DNA of 64,000 nucleotides from Chitinophaga tropicalis (GCF_009758205.1 NZ_WRXN01000004.1:372001-436000), one strand, 5' to 3'; counted from the first letter of the stretch, positions 27,274 through 36,562 are shown. Translations and numbers: made by a program. Notes: generated from the letters alone by a model not told the origin.

Positions 27274-29253
27274 TTACCTGATCCTTATAATCCTGGCAGT
27301 CCCTACCCTGCCGGTTGAGCCGGAAGTTACCTGTAAGATCCAGGTGCCGGAAGGAACGTGACTTACATCCAGGCCAAGCCGCTGTGCTTTTCCTATAGAT
27401 GGAACTACCTGTTGCAATACCGGCCGGCCGGTAATTATATCCAGCAGGGAAACGAGTAATTTCCCTTTAGCCGGGCTATTTACGGTTACCTGCAGGAGAT
27501 CGCCACTCACAGGATTGGGATATACTGTCAGTACTTCTGCTTCTGCTTTGACAGCAGAGGCAGTAGCTGTGCAATTGCTGACAAAGGTCCATGGTTTGCC
27601 ATCACCGGTATTCAGATCCGGCTGATCCCCCTGTGTCCACCATTTTGCCTGGTAGATCTTATTGCCATAAGCTACCTGTGTGCCAGCGGTATAGATACCA
27701 CCTGTTGTCCAACCCGGAATATTGCCACAAGGCTGGCCGGTACCACCGCCATCACCGCCATTGCCATTACACGTACCTACAACTGCCCAGGTAGTATTGG
27801 TACCTGGTACATCTCCGCTCCCAGCCCACCACTGGTTGCGATATACGACACTGTTATACAATACTATGTTACCTGCTGCTGTATATATCCTGGAAGCGTC
27901 CCAGGCAGGAAGCCCTGCGCAGCCTTCGAAGGTCTGGCTATTCCATATCGTGAAGTTAGCGGTGGCGGTTACCGAGTCTTTGCCGGTACGCAATCCTACT
28001 GCTGTAACGGTATAAGCGCCGTAGGCGGTGGGTGTCCATTGTACGGATGTACCTGCCAGCCGCAAGCCGTTTATTTTGATATATACCTGTGTGATCTCAT
28101 TACGAGGGTCGTTCTTTGCTACGCTAAGTGTAACAGTTGACAGTGATGTTACGCTGATAATGCCATTGGCGGGCGATGTAAAGGAAAGTCCTGTTACGCT
28201 GGCGCATTCTGTTGCGTCTATGGTAAAACGCGCCATGTTAGCGCAACCGCAGTTAGCGGTATTATTGCCACCGTCCAGCTCAAGGCTTACTTGTTTGATA
28301 CCGGTATAGCGTTGGTAATGCCCGATACGACCCAGTACTTTTGCATTCTCTGTACCGCTGCCACATTCTACTCCGCCGTTAATAATGTTGACGGTAGCGC
28401 CGAAGCCTGGTTTCAGGTTACCTGCCTGCTGGGCGGAGGTAGGTGTCCATTTACCTGGGATCATTACATCGTGGCAGGAAAGTTTGGGATACTGAGGTGT
28501 CATCCAGAACCAGATACCTGTTTCAAAGGCAATAACACCGTCTGCTATTACCTGTTCAGGATTGGCAAGCAGTACATTTTTGTTACCGAAAATGAATTCA
28601 CTGGCCTGACCATAGTTGTAATTGTAACTCAGCTGGATGGGGCCGCGGCCGTGATAGGATTTACCCGGTGCTGGTGGGTACAATGTATTTGTTTCATCAC
28701 GGTAGCCGATGTTGGTAGTGCCTTCATATCCTACTTCTTCGCGGAAGTAAAGTCCCCAGGCGTATTGTCCGCCGGGGGCCGTAGGCCAGCCGCCGGTAGT
28801 TTCCTGGGAGATATTTGCGAGGAAGGCCATCAGTTCTCTTTTGCGGGTGGTGAGGTCTCCATCGCCGGCGAAGGTGGCATAATCTACTGTTTCTGTGATG
28901 ATAGTGGCGGAAGATAATTTAAAATCTGCGTCTTCACGGATCACTACAGATGCGCCGGTGGTTTTGTCTACGCGGGTGAGGCGGTAGGCGTTGGTGGCGC
29001 AACGTCTTTCAGTAATGATCTTAATGTTTGACATGCGGCGTACAGCTTCGGTGAAGTTGCTGTAGGAGTAGAAATCCTTTGCAGGTGTGGAGGGCAGGGT
29101 ACCGCCGCCGGTACGGTCGTCCGGGTTATAGCGGTGCGGGAAGATCACATTCCATTCTGCGCTGCTGATCACATCTGAAATGGACTGGGACCTGATAACG
29201 GGAGCTGCCAGCAGGCAGCATAGGAAAAGGAGGATAGCAGTTTTTGCTTTCAT
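27274..29253 (-). CDS. Secreted GH19 chitinase with two chitin-binding modules and T9SS sorting domain
   Basis: This 659-residue endochitinase cleaves beta-1,4-GlcNAc chains outside the cell. The signal peptide ends near residue 23. The GH19 domain spans about 25-320, with catalytic Glu151 in SQETTGGW, Glu172 or 173 in FREEVGYEG, and the signature SYHGRGPIQLSYNYNYG. An Ig/FN3-like linker domain comes next (about 340-430). Two CBM5/12-type modules follow (IYTAAGNIVLYNSVVYRNQWW and IYTAGTQVAYGNKIYQAKWW, both Trp-Trp motifs), then a C-terminal T9SS type A sorting domain (LTVYPNPVSGD onward) that directs export by type IX secretion. It is monocistronic with its own terminator. Confidence 0.96.
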   Translation of the reverse strand: MKAKTAILLFLCCLLAAPVIRSQSISDVISSAEWNVIFPHRYNPDDRTGGGTLPSTPAKDFYSYSNFTEAVRRMSNIKIITERRCATNAYRLTRVDKTTGASVVIREDADFKLSSATIITETVDYATFAGDGDLTTRKRELMAFLANISQETTGGWPTAPGGQYAWGLYFREEVGYEGTTNIGYRDETNTLYPPAPGKSYHGRGPIQLSYNYNYGQASEFIFGNKNVLLANPEQVIADGVIAFETGIWFWMTPQYPKLSCHDVMIPGKWTPTSAQQAGNLKPGFGATVNIINGGVECGSGTENAKVLGRIGHYQRYTGIKQVSLELDGGNNTANCGCANMARFTIDATECASVTGLSFTSPANGIISVTSLSTVTLSVAKNDPRNEITQVYIKINGLRLAGTSVQWTPTAYGAYTVTAVGLRTGKDSVTATANFTIWNSQTFEGCAGLPAWDASRIYTAAGNIVLYNSVVYRNQWWAGSGDVPGTNTTWAVVGTCNGNGGDGGGTGQPCGNIPGWTTGGIYTAGTQVAYGNKIYQAKWWTQGDQPDLNTGDGKPWTFVSNCTATASAVKAEAEVLTVYPNPVSGDLLQVTVNSPAKGKLLVSLLDIITGRPVLQQVVPSIGKAQRLGLDVSHVPSGTWILQVTSGSTGRVGTARIIRIR

Positions 29254-29397
29254 AGATAAATGAGGGTTGTGTACCTGGCGGTACGATGATTATTTTGAGT
29301 CGTAACAAATATAACCTATACGTGAGATTTTTTTTATTTTTAGAGGGTGTACAGATTTGCTTTTTCGAGGGAAGGCCAGGCTAATAAATTCAATGTT

Positions 29398-30240
29398 ATG
29401 AAATCTCTGTTTGGAGTATTACTATTAATGACGCTCTTTCATATGTCTTCATTCTCCCAGATCATTCATTTATGGAACGGGCCCGTACCGGGAGAATCAT
29501 CTCCTAAAAAGCCCGCTACCCCAACGGCAGATAGCAGTCGCGGGGTAACGAGGCTGACGGATGTCACAGATCCTATCATGCAGGTTTTCACTCCTGACCC
29601 TGGCAAGGCTAATGGGGCGGCTGTGGTAGTTTGCCCGGGAGGCGGGTACCAGATACTGGCTATCAACCTGGAGGGGTATGAGATAGCGAAATGGCTGAAT
29701 GGTCTGGGTTTCACGGCTTTTGTGCTGCAATACCGGGTACCGCAGAAGCAGGAAGGTGCGTTACAGGATGTACAGCGGGCTATCCGTATTGTACGTCATG
29801 GCGCCAAAGAATGGAAGCTTTCTCCGGATAAGATCGGGGTGCTGGGATTTTCTGCCGGCGGCAGCCTGAGCGCCAGGGCCAGTACTTTATATAATAAGGA
29901 GACCTATCCTAAAACAGACGCGGCGGATGCTGTCAGTGCAAGACCTGATTTTGCCGTGCTGATCTATCCTGCCTACCTGGACCAGGGAGCAAACAGGACC
30001 ATTACCCCTGAGCTGAAAATAGACAGCCAAAACCCTCCTATGTTCCTTTTTGCCACTGCTGACGATCCTTATGGTAACAGTGCACTGGTAATGGCCGGCG
30101 CACTGCGGGACGCCAAAGTACCTGCTGAACTGCATTTTTATGCAAAAGGCGGGCATGGTTATGGTTTACGCCTGGGTAACCCTGCAGCAGACGTATGGCC
30201 CTTACTGGCTGCCAGATGGCTGGAGCAGGCTGTTAAATGA
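29398..30240 (+). CDS. Secreted alpha/beta hydrolase, acetylxylan-esterase-like
   Basis: This exported alpha/beta-hydrolase of about 280 residues is of the acetylxylan esterase / xylanase-associated carbohydrate esterase type. The start at 29398 is chosen over the upstream ATG at 29347 because it begins a clean signal peptide (MKSLFGVLLLMTLFHMSSFSQ). The oxyanion motif is VVVCPGGGYQ, the nucleophile Ser sits in GFSAGGSLS, the acid is probably Asp in ATADDPY, and the His lies in GGHGYGLR. It would release O-acetyl groups from polysaccharides. It is divergent from the chitinase and has its own hairpin (30285). Confidence 0.88.
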   Translation: MKSLFGVLLLMTLFHMSSFSQIIHLWNGPVPGESSPKKPATPTADSSRGVTRLTDVTDPIMQVFTPDPGKANGAAVVVCPGGGYQILAINLEGYEIAKWLNGLGFTAFVLQYRVPQKQEGALQDVQRAIRIVRHGAKEWKLSPDKIGVLGFSAGGSLSARASTLYNKETYPKTDAADAVSARPDFAVLIYPAYLDQGANRTITPELKIDSQNPPMFLFATADDPYGNSALVMAGALRDAKVPAELHFYAKGGHGYGLRLGNPAADVWPLLAARWLEQAVK

Positions 30241-30284
30241 GCATAATCAGCTTACGGATTGACCATCGTCATAAGATGCCATAA

Positions 30285-30307
30285 GCCTGTAAAGGAAATT
30301 TACAGGC
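30285..30307 (+). terminator. Hairpin after esterase gene
   Basis: A perfect 9-bp stem (GCCTGTAAA / TTTACAGGC) with loop GGAAA lies 45 nt past the esterase stop and 42 nt before the kinase start. No strong T-tract is present. Confidence 0.6.
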
Positions 30308-30348
30308 CATAAAGTATATTTACCGCTGATTCTATCAACGGTAAGTAT

Positions 30349-31605
30349 ATGAATATGAAGAAGTGGCTCCATAAGCTGAAAGATATGCTCAACAGCAACA
30401 ACCTGTATAAGAAAGAATATAATAAGGAATTACAACGCTTTGAAGCACTGTTCAACTTTGCCAGCATCGGGATACTTGTTACCAACGAACTAGGTGAGAT
30501 AGTGCTGATCAATGACTTTGCCTTAAAGCAATTCGGGTATGAACGGGAGGAGCTGATGGGAGTTACTATTGAGCAGCTGATACCGCAACGTTTCAGGGGC
30601 AGGCATGTGGGACACCGTGAGGGTTATAATAACCGGCCGCAGAGCCGGCCTATGGGCATAGGGCTGGACCTGTATGCCAGCCGGAAGGACGGTTCGGAGT
30701 TCCCGGTGGAGATCAGCCTCAGCCAGTATAAACATGAAGAAGGATCGTTTGTGATAGCCTATATTAATAATATTACGGAGCGAAAAAAGGCGGAAGAAAA
30801 GATCGAGAAATTAAATAATGAGCTGGAACAGAAGATATCAGAACGTACCAGCCAGCTAACCAATGCATTAGAGCAATTAGAGCATTCCAAAGAAGAAGTG
30901 ATGACGGCTCTGAATAAAGAGAAAGAGCTCAGTGAGCTGAAATCGAGGTTTGTGTCTATGGCATCTCACGAGTTCAGAACACCGCTCAGCACTATCCTTT
31001 CATCAGCATTCCTTGTTAATCAATATACTACAGAAGCTGAGCAACCTAAACGCAGCAAACATATCCAGCGCATTATCTCTTCTGTGACCCTGCTTACGGA
31101 AGTGCTGAATGATTTTCTTTCAGTGGGAAAGATCGAAGAAGGTGGCGTACAGGTACGCCGTACTAACTTTGATATTGAATCGCATATCAATTCCATTATA
31201 CAGGAGATGCAGGATATTGTACAGGAGGGGCAGAAAATAGCATACACTCATACGGGGTCTTCACAGGTAATGCTGGACCCTTCACTGCTGAAGCATATTA
31301 TGCTGAACCTGATCGGGAATGCGATCAAATTCTCTGGAAAACATACTGTTATAAATGTGCATAGTGAGCATACCGGAAATAGTGTAATATTGAAAGTGAA
31401 AGATGCCGGTATAGGAATATCCCGTGAGGACCAGCAACATCTTTTTGAGAGGTTCTTCAGGGGTGCTAACGTAAGTAATATTCAGGGTACTGGTCTTGGC
31501 CTTCACATTGTGAGCAAGTATGCTGAACTGATGGATGGAAATATTACCTGCAATAGCGAACTGAATAAAGGCACTACCTTTACAGTAACGTTCAGGCAAT
31601 CATAA
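30349..31605 (+). CDS. PAS-domain histidine kinase
   Basis: This 418-residue cytoplasmic sensor kinase has no signal peptide or transmembrane segment, so it probably senses an internal signal. A PAS domain spans about residues 28-145 (GILVTNELGEIVLIND). A coiled coil spans 150-195, then HisKA (MASHEFRTPLS, His207) and HATPase (GTGLGLHIVSKY), both intact. It begins either at 30349 or at the in-frame ATG at 30355. The receiver-CRP gene follows after 16 nt, so the two form a cognate pair. Confidence 0.93.
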   Translation: MNMKKWLHKLKDMLNSNNLYKKEYNKELQRFEALFNFASIGILVTNELGEIVLINDFALKQFGYEREELMGVTIEQLIPQRFRGRHVGHREGYNNRPQSRPMGIGLDLYASRKDGSEFPVEISLSQYKHEEGSFVIAYINNITERKKAEEKIEKLNNELEQKISERTSQLTNALEQLEHSKEEVMTALNKEKELSELKSRFVSMASHEFRTPLSTILSSAFLVNQYTTEAEQPKRSKHIQRIISSVTLLTEVLNDFLSVGKIEEGGVQVRRTNFDIESHINSIIQEMQDIVQEGQKIAYTHTGSSQVMLDPSLLKHIMLNLIGNAIKFSGKHTVINVHSEHTGNSVILKVKDAGIGISREDQQHLFERFFRGANVSNIQGTGLGLHIVSKYAELMDGNITCNSELNKGTTFTVTFRQS

Positions 31606-31621
31606 TTTAAAGGCGCAAGTC

Positions 31622-32680
31622 ATGAATACAATACTGCTGATAGAAGACAATGACGATATCCGCGAGAACACCGCTGAGATCCTTGAACTGGCTAATTACA
31701 AAGTGCTTACTGCTGAAAATGGCAAGATAGGTGTGGAACTGGCCCTGGAAGAAAAACCGGACCTGATAATATGTGATATCATGATGCCCGTGCTGGATGG
31801 GTATGGTGTACTGCATCTTCTGCAGAAGCATGAAGAGGTACAGGATACTCCTTTCATTTTCCTGACGGCGAAAAGTGAAAGAGGGGATTTCCGGAAAGGT
31901 ATGGAAATGGGCGCTGACGATTATATTACCAAACCGTTCAGCGGAACGGACCTGCTGAATGCGGTGGAAGGAAGACTTAAAAAAGCAGCTCTTAAAAAAC
32001 AGGTATTACCAGCAGATATGGAAGGATTACAACAACTGCTACTGACAGCCACAGGCACTAACCCTCTGAAAAAGCTGATGGAGGAGGGTAATACGGACCG
32101 CTATAAGAAGAAACAACTGATCTACCAGGAAGGTAACCGTCCTACCTGCCTGTATTATATACAGAAGGGAAAGATCAAGACATATAAAGTGAATAATGAC
32201 GGTAAGGAACTGGCGGCCAATCTATATAGTGAAGGAGAGTTCCTGGGTTATGTGGCGTTGCTGGAAGGCAGCAATTACCAGGAGAATGCAGAGGCGCTGG
32301 AGGCATGTGAGCTGACGGCTATTCCAAGAGAGGATTTTGAAACACTGATCAACAATAACCGTGAAGTGGCGCAACAGTTTATCCGACTGCTGGCGAAGAA
32401 TATCACGGAAAAAGAGCAGCAACTGCTGCACCTGGCTTACAGCTCTTTGCGTAAGAAGGTGGCGGAAGCGCTGTTGTTCCTGAAAAAGAAATACCATCAC
32501 GTTACCGACCAACCTTTCTCTATAGATATTTCCAGGGAAAACCTGGCCACTATTGCAGGTACAGCTACGGAATCGATGATACGAACGCTGGGTGATTTCC
32601 GTGATGAGAAGCTGCTGGAGATCAAACAGGGTGTTATAACGATCCTTAATGAACAAAAGCTGGCCAACCTGGTAAATTAA
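31622..32680 (+). CDS. Response regulator: receiver fused to CRP/FNR-type regulator
   Basis: This 352-residue transcription factor has a receiver domain (about 1-125, phospho-acceptor Asp52 in IICDIMMPVLDG), then a cyclic-nucleotide-binding-like domain (about 155-260) and a CRP-type winged helix (about 270-350, ISRENLATIAGTATESMIRT). It follows the PAS kinase by 16 nt and would be its output. The CRP module lacks the Cys clusters of an FNR oxygen sensor, so any oxygen link would come from the kinase PAS, which is inference. Confidence 0.92.
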   Translation: MNTILLIEDNDDIRENTAEILELANYKVLTAENGKIGVELALEEKPDLIICDIMMPVLDGYGVLHLLQKHEEVQDTPFIFLTAKSERGDFRKGMEMGADDYITKPFSGTDLLNAVEGRLKKAALKKQVLPADMEGLQQLLLTATGTNPLKKLMEEGNTDRYKKKQLIYQEGNRPTCLYYIQKGKIKTYKVNNDGKELAANLYSEGEFLGYVALLEGSNYQENAEALEACELTAIPREDFETLINNNREVAQQFIRLLAKNITEKEQQLLHLAYSSLRKKVAEALLFLKKKYHHVTDQPFSIDISRENLATIAGTATESMIRTLGDFRDEKLLEIKQGVITILNEQKLANLVN

Positions 32681-32771
32681 CTGATAAAAATCAGTTTTTG
32701 CGCTGATGCACATCCTGTGCAGGAGACCGTCGTCAGACTATCTTTACAATAACGATAAGATAGTTTAGACG

Positions 32772-33155
32772 ATGGAATCTCTCCAAAATGAATTAATTAC
32801 CCTCAGGAAAAAGCTCGCTGTACTCGAAAACCGGAATATTGCCATGAAAACGCAGCTGGCGCATATCCTGCAATACCATTTTGACCGCTCCCTGCTGGAC
32901 AAACTGGAATACTTCAATACCACGTTTCTCCAGCAGGACACACGCGTAGAAGCATTACGCAGGGAAATGGCGTTGCAACAGGTATGGCTTTCGCAGTCAT
33001 CCGGGGATGCAGATGGTGATGACACTATCCGCAAACATCAGTGGTTAATGCAGGAAAAACTGTATAATATGGAAACTGATGTGCAGCAGCTCACACAATC
33101 ATTCAGTGAATATCTTCAGCAACATTTTCCTTCTGTCCCCAAATCTCCGCAGTAG
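32772..33155 (+). CDS. Coiled-coil hypothetical protein
   Basis: This 127-residue protein is predicted to be largely helical and coiled-coil (LQNELITLRKKLAVLENR, with heptad spacing) and has no signal peptide. It starts 91 nt after the response regulator; TATCTTTA, one mismatch from TAnnTTTG, lies upstream at 32739-32746. No family was recognised. Codon use and clean start suggest a real gene. It may be a partner of the upstream two-component pair, but that is only proximity. Confidence 0.7.
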   Translation: MESLQNELITLRKKLAVLENRNIAMKTQLAHILQYHFDRSLLDKLEYFNTTFLQQDTRVEALRREMALQQVWLSQSSGDADGDDTIRKHQWLMQEKLYNMETDVQQLTQSFSEYLQQHFPSVPKSPQ

Positions 33156-33307
33156 GTTATCCACTTTTTCCTTTTATTGACCGCTACCGCTAATGCGCTA
33201 TTTCTGCAGGGTATTTTCTTTATTCCACGCCGCACACAGCATAAAAGAAACAAAATACCTTCAATTAATATCAGAAAAGCCCTATATTAGTAACCCGTAA
33301 ATATCCT

Positions 33308-33736
33308 ATGCTAACAAAACGACTAACAGACATCCTGTGTGCGCTGCTGGTATTCCTGTTCATATATACCAGCGTCAGCAAGCTGCTGGAGTATCACACA
33401 TTCCGACGACAACTGGGACAATCTCCTTTCATTACTTTGTACGCTCCTTTTATTGCATGGGCGCTCCCGGCGGGGGAAATTATTATTGCCGGTCTGCTGC
33501 TCATTCCTCGTACCCGGTTAACGGGGTTCTATCTTTCTTTTTTCCTATTATGCCTTTTTACTTTTTATCTGGCAGCGATGCTGCAGCTGAGTTACTTTAT
33601 TCCATGTTCCTGCGGAGGCGTATTACAAAGCCTTTCCTGGCAGGCACATATCGTTTTTAATATTGTATTCATTATACTGTCTGCACTTGGGGTACTGCTG
33701 CAAATCAGGCAGCAAAGTGCAACAGCCTCTATCTGA
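33308..33736 (+). CDS. MauE/DoxX-like redox-associated membrane protein
   Basis: This 142-residue integral membrane protein has four predicted helices (about residues 8-24, 45-65, 75-92, 112-135). The PCSCGGVL motif sits at the end of the third, typical of Bacteroidota MauE/DoxX-like proteins, which support disulfide or redox chemistry of exported proteins. It is first of a three-gene set with a small two-cysteine exported peptide and a propeller-like anchored protein. A redox role on the peptide is plausible but not shown. Confidence 0.85.
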   Translation: MLTKRLTDILCALLVFLFIYTSVSKLLEYHTFRRQLGQSPFITLYAPFIAWALPAGEIIIAGLLLIPRTRLTGFYLSFFLLCLFTFYLAAMLQLSYFIPCSCGGVLQSLSWQAHIVFNIVFIILSALGVLLQIRQQSATASI

Positions 33737-33816
33737 TCTGGCGGCAAATATTATTCAGGGGGAGCCGAAAACCTGCAGAACAGAGTAGGCATTACTATTA
33801 TCATCAATTAAATACC

Positions 33817-34038
33817 ATGAAAAAGACCCTATCCTTAGGATTCCTGGCCGCAGTGCTGGCAGTGGGCACTGCTGTTGCCGGAAAAATGCGGAATGAAGAC
33901 CCGCATTGGTTAATGAATGACAACTCTATCGTTACGGGAACAGCCAACTACATTAAAACATTTTACTGTGCCGGCGCCAACAATATCCAGTGCGCAGTAC
34001 AGATAGAAGACCCGTTCGTTGTTATCAGAAAATCTTAG
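33817..34038 (+). CDS. Small exported peptide with two cysteines (DUF6520-like)
   Basis: This 73-residue protein has a signal peptide (MKKTLSLGFLAAVLAVGTAVAG) and a mature peptide of about 50 residues. The mature part contains Cys51 and Cys59 (FYCAGANNIQCAVQ). Small exported peptides of this shape next to MauE/DoxX genes are frequent in Bacteroidota and resemble DUF6520. Its function is unknown. A strong terminator (34051) follows, so it is probably the main product of a short transcript. Confidence 0.8.
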   Translation: MKKTLSLGFLAAVLAVGTAVAGKMRNEDPHWLMNDNSIVTGTANYIKTFYCAGANNIQCAVQIEDPFVVIRKS

Positions 34039-34050
34039 TTTATTGTTTAC

Positions 34051-34085
34051 TAATGAGAAGCCTGCTCTGAACAGGCTTCTCATTA
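34051..34085 (+). terminator. Terminator after small peptide gene
   Basis: A perfect 14-bp stem (TAATGAGAAGCCTG / CAGGCTTCTCATTA) with a 7-nt loop lies 12 nt after the stop of the peptide gene. Confidence 0.8.
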
Positions 34086-34103
34086 ATGACTGAGTTGAGA
34101 TAT

Positions 34104-34111
34104 TACCTTTG
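34104..34111 (+). promoter_or_regulatory. Bacteroidota -7 promoter element
   Basis: TACCTTTG is an exact match to the TAnnTTTG consensus, 17 nt upstream of the ATG at 34129 and just past a terminator. The downstream gene therefore probably has its own promoter with a short leader. A clear -33 TTTG was not found. Confidence 0.6.
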
Positions 34112-34128
34112 CGTCATCATTTGTTTCT

Positions 34129-35169
34129 ATGAAAAAAGCCATTTTGTACCTGCTGTTATTACTGACGGCCGCGTTCCTTATTGTTGCAGTACTTGTTTAT
34201 ACAGCCCCTGATCCGGACAAACAAGCAGCCGGATTTAAAAGAGAATACCTGTTGCCAGGCGCCCTGCCTGCTTTTGCTGCAATTCCTACTTTCGGGAATA
34301 TCAGGGATATACTGGCAATACACCACGATCATCTTTTCTTTTCTACCAATGATCCTTCCATATTGCTGTTCAGTGATACATTGCTGCGAATGTCTCCTCA
34401 TAAGAACAGGAAAAATATAAATATCTCTCCCGGCCTCCGGGATTCTATGAGAAATGATTTTTTTACTTTAATGGAGGATGATCAAATCTACATATGTGCT
34501 TATAATATTCCGGCAATAGCACCGGCGGATAGCAGCAGTCATTACAAAAGGCTTCCTTACGGCGGGTTTTCACAGGCTGTACTGATGAGGGACGGCAACT
34601 TCATGTTGCGGAAACTGGAGCCAGGGATTAAAGACCAGCTGTTCATGCACCTTGATACAAGTACCTGGAGCTTAACAGGGGAAAAAGGTCTTTCTGAAAT
34701 TTACCATGACGGAGGTATGCGCACAGATGGTTCACTGAACTACGATATAACTACCGGCCTGCTTACTTATGTACACTACTACAGTAACGGCTTTTTTACT
34801 TTTGACAACAGTATGCAGCTGCGCAGTAAAGGGCATACCATAGATACATTCAGCCATTACCGTTTCCGGCTGGCAGAGGGCAATAAAAAAGTATTTACCG
34901 GTGAAGGGCCGGACCAGCTTGTGAATGCACATAGCTGTGCATATAATGGTATACTGTATGTCAACTCAAAGATCAGGGCTGATAATGACGATTACAGGTT
35001 CAGGAGGCATAATGTAATAGATATGTATAGCCTGGCTGATAATTCATATAAGGGAAGTTTGTACCTGGATATTCCTGCTAATGCAGGGATAGGTCAGTTA
35101 TTTGTTTACGGAAATATTTTGCTTGCTAAGTGTGAGGATAGTGTTTATGGGTTCAGGTTGCCTTTTTGA
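34129..35169 (+). CDS. Membrane-anchored propeller-like protein, hypothetical
   Basis: This 346-residue protein has one N-terminal transmembrane helix (about residues 4-26), and the rest is beta-rich. Repeating blade-like segments (ILAIHHDHLFFSTND, then LTYVHYYSNGFFTFDNS, then YNGILYVNSKIRADND and LFVYGNILLAKCEDSVYGF) suggest a six- or seven-bladed propeller facing the periplasm. It follows the MauE-like and small peptide genes and may interact with the peptide, which is inferred from the linkage. No established family was assigned. Confidence 0.8.
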   Translation: MKKAILYLLLLLTAAFLIVAVLVYTAPDPDKQAAGFKREYLLPGALPAFAAIPTFGNIRDILAIHHDHLFFSTNDPSILLFSDTLLRMSPHKNRKNINISPGLRDSMRNDFFTLMEDDQIYICAYNIPAIAPADSSSHYKRLPYGGFSQAVLMRDGNFMLRKLEPGIKDQLFMHLDTSTWSLTGEKGLSEIYHDGGMRTDGSLNYDITTGLLTYVHYYSNGFFTFDNSMQLRSKGHTIDTFSHYRFRLAEGNKKVFTGEGPDQLVNAHSCAYNGILYVNSKIRADNDDYRFRRHNVIDMYSLADNSYKGSLYLDIPANAGIGQLFVYGNILLAKCEDSVYGFRLPF

Positions 35170-35176
35170 GAGAAGG

Positions 35177-35201
35177 GTAAACCAGCCTACGGCTGGTTTA
35201 C
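35177..35201. terminator. Convergent hairpin, degenerate relative of the intergenic repeat
   Basis: A perfect 11-bp stem (GTAAACCAGCC-TAC-GGCTGGTTTAC) overlaps the stop codon of the minus-strand susD at 35198 and lies 7 nt past the plus-strand gene. The preceding TTTTTGAGAGAAGG matches the layout of element B (TTTTGAGAGAGGAGG), so it is probably a shortened copy of that repeat. Confidence 0.65.
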
Positions 35202-36553
35202 TGATATCCGTCATTCTGTGTAAGCTTAGGGTTCCTGTTACGCTCTTCCTGTGGAATGGGATACAGTGCAGCAGTACTTTTCCATACGGGCTTTACCACC
35301 TCCAGCACGGTATCTATCCTGTTAGTTCTTCGCAGGCTCAGCCAGCGGTCGCCCCATTCGGTGAACAGCTCTATTCTCCTCTCCTTCTCTATTGCCAGCA
35401 AACATTCATCCTGCTTCAGCAAAATGGAGAGACCGGGCAATCCCGCTCTTTTACGTAATACATTCACATCTGCCAGGGCGCCTGTAACATTTTCCAGTTG
35501 TGCCAGGGCTTCTGCCCTGATAAGATACATCTCTTCTATTCTCAGTATCATGAGATATTCTTCACGGCCGCTTATTGCCGCTGCCCTGTTCTTATATTTC
35601 AACGGGTAATGATACAGCAGCCCTGCATAGGTGAAAGAGCCTGTCCACATAGCTTTCCGTATATCGCCATCTTCAAAGCCGGCTATGAGATCGTCAGTAA
35701 AGGGATAGAAGGAATAATTTCCTGCGGATACGGGAATGAATGTCAGGCCGGGTAATGTGTAGCCTTCGTTTGTCCAGATCTGTAGTATTGCCGGACGGCT
35801 ATTCCTCAGAAAAACACTGTCAGGCCTGATGAGCGGTGTGTAGATGCCGGCGTTAAGCACCAGGGTAGCCTGTTCTGCTGCCTGCTGCCAGTTATGGGTT
35901 TGCAGGGATACACGTGCCAGCATAGCAACGGCGGCCCATTTATTGGCCCGTACTTTTTCTGTACCGGGATAGGCGGCAGACAAGAGACTTGCAGCCGTTT
36001 TGAGATCAGACATTACCAGGTCGTATACCACTGCCGACCCGCTCCGGGGTGCGGACGCAGTCTGTTCCACATCTGTTGTGGTAATGAGAGGTACGTCTCC
36101 CCAGCAGTTAAGCAGGTAATAATAGCAGAAGGCACGGAGGAAAAGCGCTTCACCCTGCAGCTGCTTTGCTTTTTCCTCCGGCAGTTTCCGGGCCGCCGAC
36201 ACTCCTTCCAGCACAGCGTTGGCACGATAGATGAGCCGGTAGAACTGTTGCCAGGAAGACAGGATCAGGGCATCGTCAGACAGGATAGCATTATTGACAT
36301 AGCGGCGGTGGTAGATGTTCAGTGTGTTCAGTTCATCTGCTGTCATACCGTTTATAACAGAGAGGATATTGCCGGAAAAATAACCGGAAAGCCCGGCATA
36401 AATATCTGCCACGGCGGCATCTGCCATTGCCTCATCATCATAAACAGATTCTGACGGGACTTCATTGGATGGTGGTTCCACCTCTATCAGTTTCCGGCAG
36501 GAAATAAACAGCAGACAAAACAGAATGATATAATAGTTGCGGTAATGTAACAT
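35198..36553 (-). CDS. SusD/RagB-family lipoprotein of the FecR-regulated locus
   Basis: This 451-residue SusD homologue is shorter than the other two. The lipobox is LLFISC (Cys19), followed by KLIEVEPPSNEVPSESVYDD. The family C-terminal region is present (LLAIEKERRIELFTEWGDR). It starts 9 nt after the STN-SusC gene and shares its operon. The substrate may be a glycan, a peptide or a siderophore-like compound, since no degradative enzyme is linked. Confidence 0.93.
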   Translation of the reverse strand: MLHYRNYYIILFCLLFISCRKLIEVEPPSNEVPSESVYDDEAMADAAVADIYAGLSGYFSGNILSVINGMTADELNTLNIYHRRYVNNAILSDDALILSSWQQFYRLIYRANAVLEGVSAARKLPEEKAKQLQGEALFLRAFCYYYLLNCWGDVPLITTTDVEQTASAPRSGSAVVYDLVMSDLKTAASLLSAAYPGTEKVRANKWAAVAMLARVSLQTHNWQQAAEQATLVLNAGIYTPLIRPDSVFLRNSRPAILQIWTNEGYTLPGLTFIPVSAGNYSFYPFTDDLIAGFEDGDIRKAMWTGSFTYAGLLYHYPLKYKNRAAAISGREEYLMILRIEEMYLIRAEALAQLENVTGALADVNVLRKRAGLPGLSILLKQDECLLAIEKERRIELFTEWGDRWLSLRRTNRIDTVLEVVKPVWKSTAALYPIPQEERNRNPKLTQNDGYQ

Positions 36554-36562
36554 ACTGTCAGC

